This document shows positions 28,377 to 38,469 of a stretch of 64,000 nucleotides of DNA, piece after piece. Made by a program: the position numbers and the translations under genes. Position 1 is the first letter of the stretch. Each line of letters begins with the position of its first letter. Source of the DNA: Chrysaora quinquecirrha (lineage: Eukaryota; Cnidaria; Scyphozoa; Semaeostomeae; Pelagiidae); NCBI GenBank assembly GCA_014526335.1, contig JACTAT010000044.1, forward strand, positions 2,203,421 to 2,267,420, in the 5' to 3' direction. The notes under the pieces are model-generated. The model was given only the letters and a program-made list of their open reading frames with translations. It made no database searches and had not been told where the DNA came from.

Positions 28377-31300
28377 ATGCCTGATCGTTGTGTTGTGGCG
28401 AATTGCTCCAACACAAATAGCTCTTTTTATACTGCTCAAGGAATATCCTTGACTAGAATTCCATATTTTGGTGATAAAAGGCCTATAGCAAAGCAACGAC
28501 GAAAGCTGTGGGTTAATTTTGTACAGAAGAGGAGAGCCAAATGGATCACCACAGAGCACTCAGTCATTTGCTCAAACATTTTAAGCCATCCGATTTTGAA
28601 CAACCAAAAATTGTAATACCTGGTTTTACAAAAAGATTCAAGCCAGTTTTAATAAGAGATGAAATTGGAATCACAGCTGTGCCAAGCATTCATGCCCCCC
28701 AGTTCGACGAAGAAGCCTGTCAGAAAGTCTCACAAAGAGAGAAGAGAAATGTAAGTACCAAGTCTTATACATTTGAAAGTTTTCAATACATTTCATTTTA
28801 CAAAAATGTACAACCAGAAATGTTCAAACTCGTTGTGTTTTTTTTAGACTGTAAGGAATGTCATGAAATCATTTCAAGTCATCCCACAAACTTCAAATAA
28901 TGAGCCCGAGATTAATATTGAACAGGAGGAGATGCAGCCATTGAATGTGTTTGAGCCTGAAGAACCACAGCCTTTTTGTGAGTGTCTAAAATTTAAATTT
29001 ACAGATTTATTAGAAATTTCAAACATTTAAGGAAAATAATATCATAAGTAAACATAATTGAAGCAAAGTGGAACTCAAAAATGAAACTTTTATGTTTTAA
29101 ATTGTAGCATCAAGTCCTTCTAAAACGAAAAATTTCCTTGTTCAAATTGCAAGCTTGAAAAGAAACGAATCCGAAGACTGAACGACCAGTATCTTGCAGT
29201 AATATACAAATTTAATAAAATGAAGAAATATGTCAAAGAGCTCGAAGGTAATGAGATCAGATAATATATTATTACATTGTTAACTGTTGAATGCTAATGT
29301 GCTACTATAGTTATGCCAGAAGCATGGTTGCCTATGCTGTACCCTGCTTCTGGCACCCTTCTATTCTGATGATGAAATGGATATTGATGTAGATTGCCAA
29401 GAAGAAAATTATGATGATTCTTATGATTCTGATGACAGTTTGGATGAATGCAAGGAGATGTGAGTAAATATGGATGTAACTTAAGTAATGTATATAAATT
29501 AATCATATTTTCAATCTTGCCTTTCAAAATCTCTGTTGATGATCTTTTTTTGTTGAACAGTTACTCTACAGAAAATGACGTAAAATCAGAGAAGAAGTTT
29601 ATTGTCTTTCTATCCGAGTTGTTACAATTATTCTCGTTCTGTCACACTTGCAAAGCTGATCATCCAGTCATAAAATCTTGGACTGTTGGTAGCATGATTA
29701 TCATTCAATCAACTTGTACAGACAGTGCCTGCAAGAAAGTAGAAACATGGAGGAGCCAGCCAAATATGCCCGGTACACAGAGACCAGCTGGAAATCTTTT
29801 GCTTTCATTCTCGATTTTGAATACTGGCGGATCACCCACCAAGTTCATCAGAGCCTTAGAGCAGATAAATGTATCCTCAATATCACTTTCCACATATTAT
29901 AGACATCAACGGGTAGGTTCTTTGTTATTTGAACTTCTTTCAAAAGTAATCCAGAAGCAGTAATTTAACATTTAATGGCAATTTTCTTTCAAGGAGTTTC
30001 TCTTTCCTACTCTTCAAATGCACTGGGAGGCATATCAGAAAGCAATGATAACCAAACTGGAGCAAAAATCAGAGCTCACAATTTCTGGAGATGCACGTCA
30101 TGACAGTATGGGCCACAGTGCAAAATTTGGCGCCTACACAGTTTATTGTAACGATACTTCTCAAATAATTCACTTCTCGCTTGTACAAGTAAGTGAACAC
30201 TGAAAAACTGTTTTCTTTTTCATACAAAAATTGCCATTTATGCATAAAATATACCTCTTGAACAATCAACAAGAAGATATTTGTATTTCTTTTCAGCGAA
30301 ATCAAGTTACCAGCAGTAGTGCAATGGAGTTTGAAGGTTTCAAGAACTGTTTTGATTATCTCCTGGAGGACAAAAAGCTCAGTGTAAAAAATTTCATATC
30401 GGATAGACACACAACAATTGCTAAACATATGAAAACGAACGTACATTCGATAAACCATTACTTTGATCTTTGGCACTTGAAAAAAAGTAAGTACAGCAGT
30501 TTTTCATAAATGGCAAACAGGTCATCCTTAGAAAATATGATATTACTTTACCTTTTTAATGAGGAGGGATCAGAACTTTTGAAAATTAATTTCTTCTTCA
30601 GAAATTCACAAACTCCTGCTTAAGATTTCAAAATTGAAGGGTTGTGCGTCACTTGAGTGCTGGATTAAGCCATGTCTAAGACACCTTCACTGGAGTGCAG
30701 TCTCAACACCAAGCGGAAATGGAGAAGTCATTTGGGCTAAATTCTATTCATTCCTATTTCACGTCCAGAATGTTCATGAGAATCTTCCTAATCCCATATT
30801 CAACAAATGTGCTCATTCATTAGAAATACCACCAAAAAAATGGTTGCAAAAAGGTACCTTGAATAATAATCAGCTATTCCTAAAATTAAAAAGCAATACT
30901 GTCATGCTACCAAAATTTGAAAAAAAAAACAAACAAAGAACAATGTAAGTAAAACCAACCTGTCTAAAGATTGAATTTTCTACTTTGCAGACACAATCGC
31001 TTTCCAGAAACTATCTGAAATTTTTGACAAGCCAGGGATAAAAGCAGGTATAATGCAAGCATCGCCAATTGCTCAGACTAGCTGCTTGGAGGCCTACCAC
31101 TCAGTTGTGAATCACTTTGCTCCAAAAATGATTGCCTTTACCTTTCCCGGAATGTATTGCAGGTTTGCAAATCTATAAATAGTGTTGTTGAAAATTGAAT
31201 TCTGTCATTTTCTGTATGATATAAAAAATTGAAATCTCAAATGTAACACAAATACTTACTTTCGATTTTAAGACTCATTCTATCAATGCTGCATTTCAAT

Positions 31301-32110
31301 GAGAACTTGTTTCGGGACAAGATAGTTGACACTGATGGGAAGCCAAAAGTTACAGTCACCTATCCGAAATTCAAAAATGGCGAAGCATCAGTAAAAAGTA
31401 CAAGGGTTCAACAGACATACAGTAAGTGACTCCAAACAATCGTTAATGCAAATTTGAAAAAGATACAAATTGTAACTAACAACTTAAATTCTATGTAACA
31501 ATTCTTACCCATGCCAGGATATATTCAGTCTGTATTTGACACTATGATGAGTGGTATTGCTGGAGACAAACTCGGAATTTTCAAAGAGCGAATTATGCAA
31601 ATGATACCAGCGCCGATGCATTCAATACTGGATAAAGAAGACAAGGTTTCTGCTGTTGAAAAGTTCATTGCACGCCAAAGTATGGTAACAAAGGAGGTTC
31701 CACCAACCACAGAGCCTGGTATGTTCTATGCATCAAAACTAAAATAAAAGAAATACGTTTTGCTAATACTGCCTTTGTTAACCCTGTTAAAGTTTACACA
31801 CACAGAAAAGTGTATCTCCTTGTCAAAGAAAATATGCACACTTAGAGATGACAATCTCTGTTTCTTCAAGCTGACCTTCCCATACACAAGGGTTGCACAT
31901 TGCATAAGAATTGCACACCACCAGAATGGGTGGTGAGGGTGGAGGTGCAGTGGAATAAAATCTAATTTTAATAATAAAAATCATCTTACAGCAACAACAT
32001 CAACTTCATCTGAAAGCAGCTCTGAAAGACGCAAGCCCAAATGCAAAGCATGTGGCAACCCTATGAAAGGACATAAAAATGTTTCATCCTGCCCAAAGAA
32101 TAAGGAATAA
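28377..32110 (+). pseudogene. 12-exon THAP-domain transposase gene
   Basis: Exons with GT-AG boundaries: 28377-28750, 28848-28977, 29108-29247, 29311-29459, 29561-29912, 29994-30188, 30297-30486, 30602-30853, 30991-31162, 31273-31421, 31518-31718, 31992-32110. From exon 5 to the TAA at 32108-32110 all splice phases agree. Exon 1 encodes a THAP DNA-binding domain (C5, C10, W45, C65), but a one-base loss at about 28572 falls between the last Cys and the His of HFKPSDFE. Exon 3 encodes CSNCKLEKKRIRRL and a coiled coil after an indel in an A run, and exon 4 is acidic with a further shift. Exons 6, 7 and 9 hold likely catalytic acids in SGDARHDSMGHSAKFGAY, FISDRHTTIAKHM / YFDLWHLKK and SCLEAYHSVVNHFAPK. 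The last exon has a zinc-knuckle-like CKACGNPMKGHKNVSSC. The superfamily is not certain; similar THAP proteins occur in fish and cnidarians. About 806 residues. Confidence 0.85.
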
Positions 32111-32159
32111 TTAATTTAACAGTGAGTAGTATAAAGTGTGTGAGTCCACACCTTGATTA

Positions 32160-33128
32160 TCAGTTATCTTCTTGAAACCCAACTTGTTCATTTGTTGGAA
32201 ACTTGTTCCTGATGGCATGATATGCACATGCAGGAAGAGGAATTCTTCTTTCCCCGAGCCTTCCATGTATAAGGCGGGTGAATTGCCGATATGCAACTGC
32301 TCTCATAAATCTATTAATATGAACAAAAAAGAATTTTTTAAAAGAAATCTAAGGGTGGAGGTCTCTTTCCTAAAATGATTGATAAATGTGTTTTTTAAAA
32401 AAAATCATCATGCACTTTGATTCAGAAATAATTCTTCTGTATCTGGCATTCAACTTAGTCTTGTACTTTTCAGCAGCAAGACGAAGAGTCCATCGAGACA
32501 AGCAAACAGGATTGAAGCCTGGATGAAGGGTGACACAAGGTGGAACCTGTCCAAACTCCTCAACAACTTCGACATCTATCAATGCTATACTGCAACCTTC
32601 GATTTCTTTACAACATTTGCATTCTTGGGGATTCATAAGTTTCTCTATACTGCAATGACCGCAGCTGCACCTAGAATATTTGAAATAAGGTCTTCATATT
32701 CTTCAACAGGAACTGTTGGGTAGATAAGAACATTTGAAGAACGGTTTTAAAATGCAAGACCAATGAATACTTTCGGGCCTTTACAACCAAACGACAAACA
32801 ACTATATATATAGGTACAAGAAGATAGCTCACCAGTTCTCAACCAAGTCGGTCCCATCAAGTCGTCGTCTCAAGCGAGCTTCCTCTTCATTAGCTACCCT
32901 AACTTCTTCCTGATATCTTTGAATCCATTCTTCATCAGCCAAAGGTTCATCTCTGTATGGCTCAGCGACATCAAAATCTGCTTCATCTTCGAGCTCCAGG
33001 TTATCATCCACAACAGGCCTAGGCCCAGCTCCCGCGAATCCATCCTCCTGTTCTTGCTGAAAATTTAAGCTATTCGCAACAGAAACGTCACCAATAGATT
33101 CTTCTGACTCTGAATCGTAATTCGACAT
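32160..33128 (-). CDS. P2X7-ballast-like cysteine-rich protein encoded by the transposon
   Basis: Three exons on the minus strand: 33128-32833, 32670-32416 and 32310-32160, with donors CTG/GTGAGC and AA/GTGCAT and acceptors ATTCTAG and TTAATAG. The spliced length is 702 nt, exactly 233 codons plus stop, with no internal stop. Residues 1-98 are acidic with a Glu/Arg-rich coiled-coil segment (66-90). The first junction completes Trp99 and opens a cysteine cluster WCSCGHCSIEKLM, then ECKCCKEIEGC (C100, C102, C105, C116, C118, C119, C125). Further on are PPCVTLHPGFNPVCL, then across the second junction SKFMRAVAYRQFTRLIHG, then IPLPACAYHAIRNKFP and VGFQEDN at the end. This order matches the cytoplasmic ballast domain of P2X7 receptors, which binds zinc through cysteines. 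No transmembrane segment or P2X channel core is present. The role in the transposon is unknown. The gene is convergent with the transposase. Confidence 0.82.
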
Positions 33129-33329
33129 TTTAATTCTAATGCAGGAGCACAAGTTTTTTAAAATACCGGAGGAAAAATCAGTAAGCAAACTATGAACGCA
33201 CGCACAACGAAGCTTGAGATCTTTGATTGATTCAGTTCAGCAGGTATTCCGGGATCTACGTCACAGAAAGCCTCGACCCAGTCCCCAAATTCAGCGTTTT
33301 TCTCACTGAATTTTGAATTTTTGGAGGTG

Positions 33330-33391
33330 TTAAAAAGCGTGTTAATGAGGTAATTATCAAATTTAAAAGTTACAGAACGTGTTTTGGCATC
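33330..33391 (-). repeat. Right inverted repeat of the THAP transposon
   Basis: Inverted copy of 28187-28248; similarity extends about 6 bp further out (AGTTTT) and then stops at DIRS coding sequence. Confidence 0.92.
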
Positions 33392-33397
33392 AAAACT

Positions 33398-34180
33398 TTA
33401 AGGCTTGATTGGCACTCTGCTTCCCCTCTACGAGCATCAGGACCAGGCTCCATGATTAGGAAGTCATCGAGGAAGTGGCACACGAAAGATATTGCACACT
33501 TTTCAACCAGTATCCATTCAATGGCCTCAGATAGCTGGTTAAAAAGAAAGGGGGCACTACGAAGACCAAAAGGGAGGAATTTCTCGAAATAGTATTTACC
33601 TTGCCAACACATTCCCAGTAGTTCCCAATCATCTGGGTGTACAGGAAATAACCGAAAGGCAGACTCGATGTCGGTCTTTGCCATGTAAACATTTGGGCCT
33701 AGCAACTGGATGTGTTGAATGGCTTTATCTACAGACACATAGCTCAGCGAGAAATCTTCCTTGGCAATGAAAGAGTTAATAGAATCGCCTAATTTTGGGT
33801 AAGAGAGATGGAAAATGGTACGGAATTTCTCTGAGTGCTTTTTTGGGATAATACCAAGAGGAGAAACCTGAAAGTTCGGCAGAGGCGGTTGATCAAATGG
33901 ACCGGCTGTTCTTCCCAAAGAAACTTCGTTGGCAATATTATTGCTGACTTTACCTGGATTTGAGGCGGCTGTCGGCAAGTTGCTAGCTTACCTACTTATT
34001 CTTGGGCCATTGTAGCCAATTCGAGCCCCTTCTTTTAGTTCCGTGCACAATTTCTTGACAAAGTTTTGATCTGGATGGGTTGAAAGTTGCTCTTCGAGGA
34101 CCTTGACCTTTACCGGAGTGACGGCGGGATCTAAATCAAAGCATTGTTTATCATAGAATTTCAACAGGAGGGAGACAAAA
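33398..34180 (-). pseudogene. DIRS reverse transcriptase, interrupted
   Basis: The frame can be followed from KFYDKQCFDLDPAVTPVKV (about 34180) to an in-frame TAA at 33988-33990. It then runs open through SPLGIIPKKHSEKFRTIFHL, VYMAKTDIESAFRLFPVH (first catalytic Asp), FLPFGLRSAPFLFNQL and CHFLDDFLIMEPGPDARRG (catalytic L-D-D) to the border of the inserted transposon at about 33398. The final residues of the open frame are supplied by the transposon end. The thumb is missing. This is the DIRS-specific RT type with FLDD in place of YxDD. Confidence 0.85.
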
Positions 34181-34373
34181 ACCGCACAAAGAGAACAACT
34201 AAGAAAACCCGTGTTACTCTAATACTTCGTCTGACCATAAAAGACTTCTTAAGGGCTACTGGGAAAAACTTCTAACCCAAACGTGAAATTTAATGAATAT
34301 AACAACAATAGTAATATAATATAATAGAAGATTTGTGATTATAACGCAATTAATGATTACATGTTAAGCATTG

Positions 34374-35493
34374 TTAACTTCCGTCGATTTTGTTGTTGCT
34401 GCTGTTGTGGTTGCTGTTGCTGCATAGCTGCTGAGGGCAGATATAGGGGGTTTGAGGAGGCGGGGACTGGATGGTTGGGTGGTTGGGCCCTCCACATCCG
34501 GGAAGGCTGTACACGTGGCAATACCTGCAAGGTGTGAACGCGCATTTGCGTCCTCGATTAAAATTGCTGCATATGTCGGACCCCGCTACGGCAGTTCCTG
34601 AGTCCACATTAAAGGAGGGGCCATTAAAAAAGAGAGAATGATCAGCCAAAAGTTTTGACTGGCTTACAGTGAATATTCTCATCCAGAGTGACATTTCAAT
34701 ATTCCCCAGTTTATAGACTTGTCGTTGGCTGCTTTTAGACAAAATTTATGATCATACAACAACCATCCCAGAGAATGATGGTAGGAGGCAGCATAGCGAA
34801 TTAAATCTAAATAAGCGATTAACTCCTTAGCTCTACCCGGGAATTTTTCAACCATCAGTTTCATGTAGGTGGTAAAAGCATTCCTCCAACTTTGAATGTC
34901 TCTAATCTTTTTCTTTGGAGCATTGTTACTGGACGGTTTAAGGGTAGAGTTTTCCCCCAAAGTCAACTGGAACGATTGATTATCCAGAGGTGTCGTAAAA
35001 CCATGAAGGTTTTCAGGTAAGAGCTTGGATAGATAAAAAACTCACCACTTTGTATTGTTGTGACATAGCTGCTTGGGATTTCTGGCGTAAAACCACCATC
35101 TGAGGGAGCAATCTGAAAAGGCATCTGGGATCCCATGCTTTCGAATTCGGTGCTGATCCGCTGGAATGCAGGTTGTTGACCAGGAATCCCAGTGCCAGTT
35201 TCGTTTCTATCTGAAGCAGAAGTTGAAGTTGGGCTTATGTTGTCGCTGCTGATGTTGTTGGCCAAAAACTGTTTTGTTATTTCGCTCGTTGCTTCTTTAA
35301 AGCTTTCTTGGACCACTTTCTTTACCAACTCTTTAATTTCGTTGCGGACTTCCGTGTTGAGATTTAGAAGTCCATTGCTATTCTGTTCAGAGTCTGGTTG
35401 AGCTGACTCGGCTTTGGGTGCTTCGGGTCTTGAGCTCATTGTGCTTGCTCGTGTTGAGTTACGTTGGCTTCGACGAGAGCTGGACTTAGGCAT
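34374..35493 (-). pseudogene. DIRS gag, two frameshifts
   Basis: The start is the ATG at 35493 (MPKSSSRRSQRNSTR). It has a Ser/Arg-rich N-terminus and a helical region VRNEIKELVKKVVQESFKEA. A shift at about 35040 leads to LSKLLPENLHGFTTPLDN, then DIQSWRNAFTTYMKLMVEKF and GWLLYDHKFCLKAANDKS, the Trp-rich block of DIRS Gag. A one-base shift in a G run at about 34695 leads to the C-terminal Cys/His motif ICSNFNRGRKCAFTPCRYCH and SLPGCGGPNHP. The tail is Gln/Asn-rich because of a CAA-type microsatellite at 34383-34430. Confidence 0.85.
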
Positions 35494-36027
35494 CGTGAGA
35501 TATCAATTTTTTTTTTCGCTAGACTGAGAACCTATCAGCTTGATGCCCAAGAAAGAAGAGGCCCTTCGAGAAACGCATTTGGTTTTTGGTGAGGCAAGCC
35601 CTAGGGGTGTGACCACTTTCTCTGTGATTGGCTGGGAGCAAGTCATGCCACTACCAAGCTAGCTGATTGGCTAAAACACAATTACCAAGGGGGCTATTTG
35701 TCATTTAATAGGTTAACATAGAGCAGGCAACCTGGTTGACTCTGATTGATGAGTTCCAGTGATGCCACTGGGAAAAATGCATGGTATTTCCGCATCATAG
35801 CTGGAAACTTTATGCCATCTGCTATATTTATGTATTATTAGGTTGCTAGTGGCGTAAGAAAAGGGGGGAGATTAACCACAGTTCAGCCTTTGTCAGAACT
35901 TTAAAATAGTCACATGAATCTCGCTTCGTGCCTGACTTCTTAAATAGATTGTTTGTGTTAACCATCGTGACGAAGGCAGTCACAGGTCTGTGATGCCCTT
36001 AGATCTTCTTGGCCGCCCGCTGCACTG
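35494..36027. other. Unassigned interval
   Basis: Between the DIRS gag start and the Rep-like 3' fragment. It may contain the 5' end of the DIRS element; no terminal repeat recognised. Confidence 0.4.
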
Positions 36028-36240
36028 AAGGTGGACATACTTTTCGAGGCTGACACACCAATATTATCAACATCGAAAGCTGCGATAACGTTCATAAAGG
36101 GCTCTGTTCTCGATCATAAAGAGACAGAGATGATGAATGTTCGATGGCGTATGTTCGAATTTCAACATCAGATTGATTTTGATAATCAAAAGATTGTTCC
36201 CTCCTGTGGCTGTTGTTTTGCTAAATTTCTTTTGCAATAG
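36028..36240 (+). pseudogene. SF3 helicase Rep-like gene, 3' part
   Basis: An open segment of about 70 codons to TAG at 36238-36240 with DILFEADTPILSTSKAAITF (the motif C/sensor region of this SF3 helicase family), LDHKETEMMNVRWRMFEFQH and a C-terminal CGCCFAKFLL. It is precisely the portion that the Rep-like gene at 23514-24579 lacks, and it has the same orientation. It is therefore likely the 3' half of one gene split by the intervening 11.4 kb, although a separate truncated copy cannot be excluded. Confidence 0.75.
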
Positions 36241-37007
36241 AACAATTCATTACGTAATCTGAAAACTGTACAGCTTTTTGTAGTCCCGACGGTAAACGAT
36301 TTTCTACCATCAAATAACTCTGTTTCTTTCAGGCTAAGAATTGCCATTTCATATCAAACAACTGTACATATATCAGTCTCAAATCAATGATGAAGCCCCT
36401 CCGATTTACATCTTCCATCCCCTGTGTACGGATAGTAAATGGAATGTCCCAATGCGTCGTATGCTTTCGGTATTATTTTCTTTTCTTCACCTTTTCAGTG
36501 CATTCGTATTTTGCACTAACGACTTTGCCATTTTTAGATGGATTTGCTTGCTAACATCCTCTGTATATTTTCCTAACCGCACACGTGTAGGCCTGCTTTA
36601 TTTTTGTCCTGGCGTTTGGCTGCTGTATGATGTCTCAAATAAAACTGCGTGTATGTCTCAAATATATCCAATCTGCTTTTTTGAATTAGTGCACTTTTAG
36701 GAATTGTATATACCCAACGTTACTCCCTACTCTAAGTGTCGCGTTATTCATGTTTTTGTCGTTTTCATATAACCATCTTTCAATCACTTTTAGGCCGATT
36801 TGTTCCTTACAATACATTACCCAGTACCTGTGTACTACTTAGGCCAATGTTTCTTGATCTAATTTTGCACTATTGTGATTGATCTTTCATTGTTGAGGCA
36901 CTAGGCTAGCATACAGTTGTTTATGATAATCACTGCCTCTACCTCAGACTAAATCATTGTGGGCTACAGATGCCTACTCCTTATGTCCTTGCAACTTGTT
37001 TATGATG
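36241..37007. other. Unassigned interval
   Basis: No supported gene. A 119-codon frame at 36341-36700 (+) contains hydrophobic stretches but no motif, promoter or splice signal, and I do not consider it real. Confidence 0.4.
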
Positions 37008-37560
37008 AGGCACTGCGTTTATGCAATGATGCAATGATATTAAGTCACTGCATGGACCTGTTTTTATTAGCCATTATGGTTTGTTCATGACCGATATACC
37101 TTAATTTATGCATTTGTTATTATAATGATTATGAGACACTGCGTAGACCTGTAATTATTGATCATTGTGGCATGCAGATGACCGATATACCTTAATTTAT
37201 GCATTTCTTATGATGATGATTATGAAGAGGCACTGCATAGACCTGTAATTGTTGATCATTGTGGCATGCAGATCACCGATATACCTTAATTAATGCAATT
37301 GTTATGATGATGATTATGATGAGGCATTGCATAGACCTGTAATTATTGATCATTGTGGCATGCAGATGACCGATATACCTTACTTTATGCATCATTTGTT
37401 ATGATGATGATGAGGCATTGCATAGACCTGTAATCATTGTGGCATGCAGATGACGGGTATATCTTAATTTGTTTTGATAATGATGATGTCCCGCATAGTC
37501 CTGTAATTATTAATCATTCTGGTATGCAGATGACCGGTGTACCTTAATTTATCCATTTCT
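37008..37560. repeat. 91-94-bp tandem repeat, about six copies
   Basis: Units contain GAGGCACTGCATAGACCTG, TAATTATTGATCATTGTGGC, ATGCAGATGACCGATATACC and ATGATGATGATTATGA. The GACCTG word recurs at 37055, 37146, 37240, 37334 and 37425, giving periods of 91, 94, 94 and 91; the last unit is shorter and diverged. Confidence 0.9.
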
Positions 37561-38249
37561 AAGTATAGTCTTTTCTTAAGAAAATTTTCTCTGCATGTGC
37601 GTTTTGCACACTTGGGGGTTTTCAAACAATACTACTTTTTATCACTACTTTTAAAGAGTAGTTAACTTCCATCTTTTCATTAAAACTTTCAGGTAAGGTA
37701 CATTATCAGTAGGAGTAACTTACAATACTTTTTAGGTTTTTTATTACATAGTCAATAGAATAAACACTGGTCTGGAAGCCTATTGTTATAGGTTATTATC
37801 CGGGTTTTCTTCAGTCACGTGATCGAAAAGTGTGCATTGCGACGCCTTAGCAACAAAGAAAGTACTGTGAAACCATAAGGCACGACTGCAGAATGCAGGG
37901 CAAAGTTGTGTTGGGCCGCCTACAGCCTACGCAGCAAGCTATTGTCATTTGTAACAGAAAGCATTTGTTTGTGGACAATAGATTTTGAGAAAAAGAATAG
38001 AAAATGAGATGTTAATCACCTTTCCTTCGCAAATGTTGTAGGCTCTTCGTAATATCGGACAGTGTGAACTTCATTTTGAGAATAGGGAGAAGAACGGGGA
38101 CAAGAATGGCAGCCGAACCGACTCGATGAAAAGGGAAGTATCCGCGATCAACAGAAGGACTATATTTGAAAGTTTTGCACATAAACTATGGTCACCAATG
38201 ATTCAAACTGAAAAGCTGGAGACACTGGATTTTTGGGTCCTTTTTCAGA
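37561..38249. other. Unassigned interval containing a dispersed inverted repeat
   Basis: 37747-37787 is an exact reverse complement of 63170-63210 (41 bp). A second block, 37832-37856, corresponds in inverted orientation to about 63087-63111. They are two copies of one uncharacterised dispersed repeat. No coding sequence. Confidence 0.6.
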
Positions 38250-38430
38250 CTAAATCGTTGAAATTAGCTTTTTTAGATCTCGAAATCACTCACTGAAGTT
38301 CACTTTTTCCACTTCACTCAAAAACTGTTCTCGCATGTTACTTAGCAACTAAAGATAAAAGGATTAACATAACAAAACAAATTAATCGGATTAACTAGAA
38401 ATAAAGAAATAAAGTCGAATGTTCACGACA
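38250..38430 (-). repeat. Truncated 3' LTR of BEL/Pao copy A
   Basis: The first 181 bp (in element orientation) of the same LTR found at 43263-43673 and 49050-49462, beginning TGTCGTGAACATTCGAC at 38430. Similarity ends at about 38250. The PPT AGGGGGAGAG lies immediately beyond at 38431-38440. Confidence 0.92.
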
Positions 38431-38469
38431 CTCTCCCCCTATTTGACATCGAAGACGTCAAATACAGGT

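Larger units (their letters stand above)
28142..33397. mobile_element. THAP-transposase TIR transposon carrying a P2X7-ballast-like gene
   Basis: About 5.26 kb bounded by near-identical inverted repeats (28187-28248 and 33330-33391), each containing GATGCCAAAACACGTTCTG when read inward. The left end extends outward for another 45 bp from GGGCTACTACCACC, while the right end lacks this and passes directly into DIRS coding sequence, so the right terminus appears trimmed. Inside are two convergent multi-exon genes: the transposase (+, 28377-32110) and a cysteine-rich ballast-like protein (-, 33128-32160), with only 49 bp between their stop codons. The element is inserted within the DIRS pol and is younger than it. 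No target duplication can be recovered because of the terminal damage. Confidence 0.85.
26891..35493 (-). mobile_element. DIRS-type tyrosine-recombinase retrotransposon, dead and interrupted
   Basis: On the minus strand the order gag (35493-34374), reverse transcriptase (34180-33398), RNase H (28140-27590) and tyrosine recombinase (27560-26891) is that of DIRS elements. All parts carry stops or frameshifts. A 5.26-kb TIR transposon (28142-33397) sits between the reverse transcriptase and RNase H. The DIRS sequence does not resume where it stopped: the rest of the RT thumb and connection region is missing, so a deletion accompanied or followed that insertion. No terminal inverted repeats were recognised, and the recombinase lacks its C-terminal HxxR and Tyr motifs. 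Confidence 0.85.

Noticed and set aside
36341..36700. 119-codon hydrophobic ORF
   Set aside because: No promoter, splice signal or family; composition follows local T-richness.
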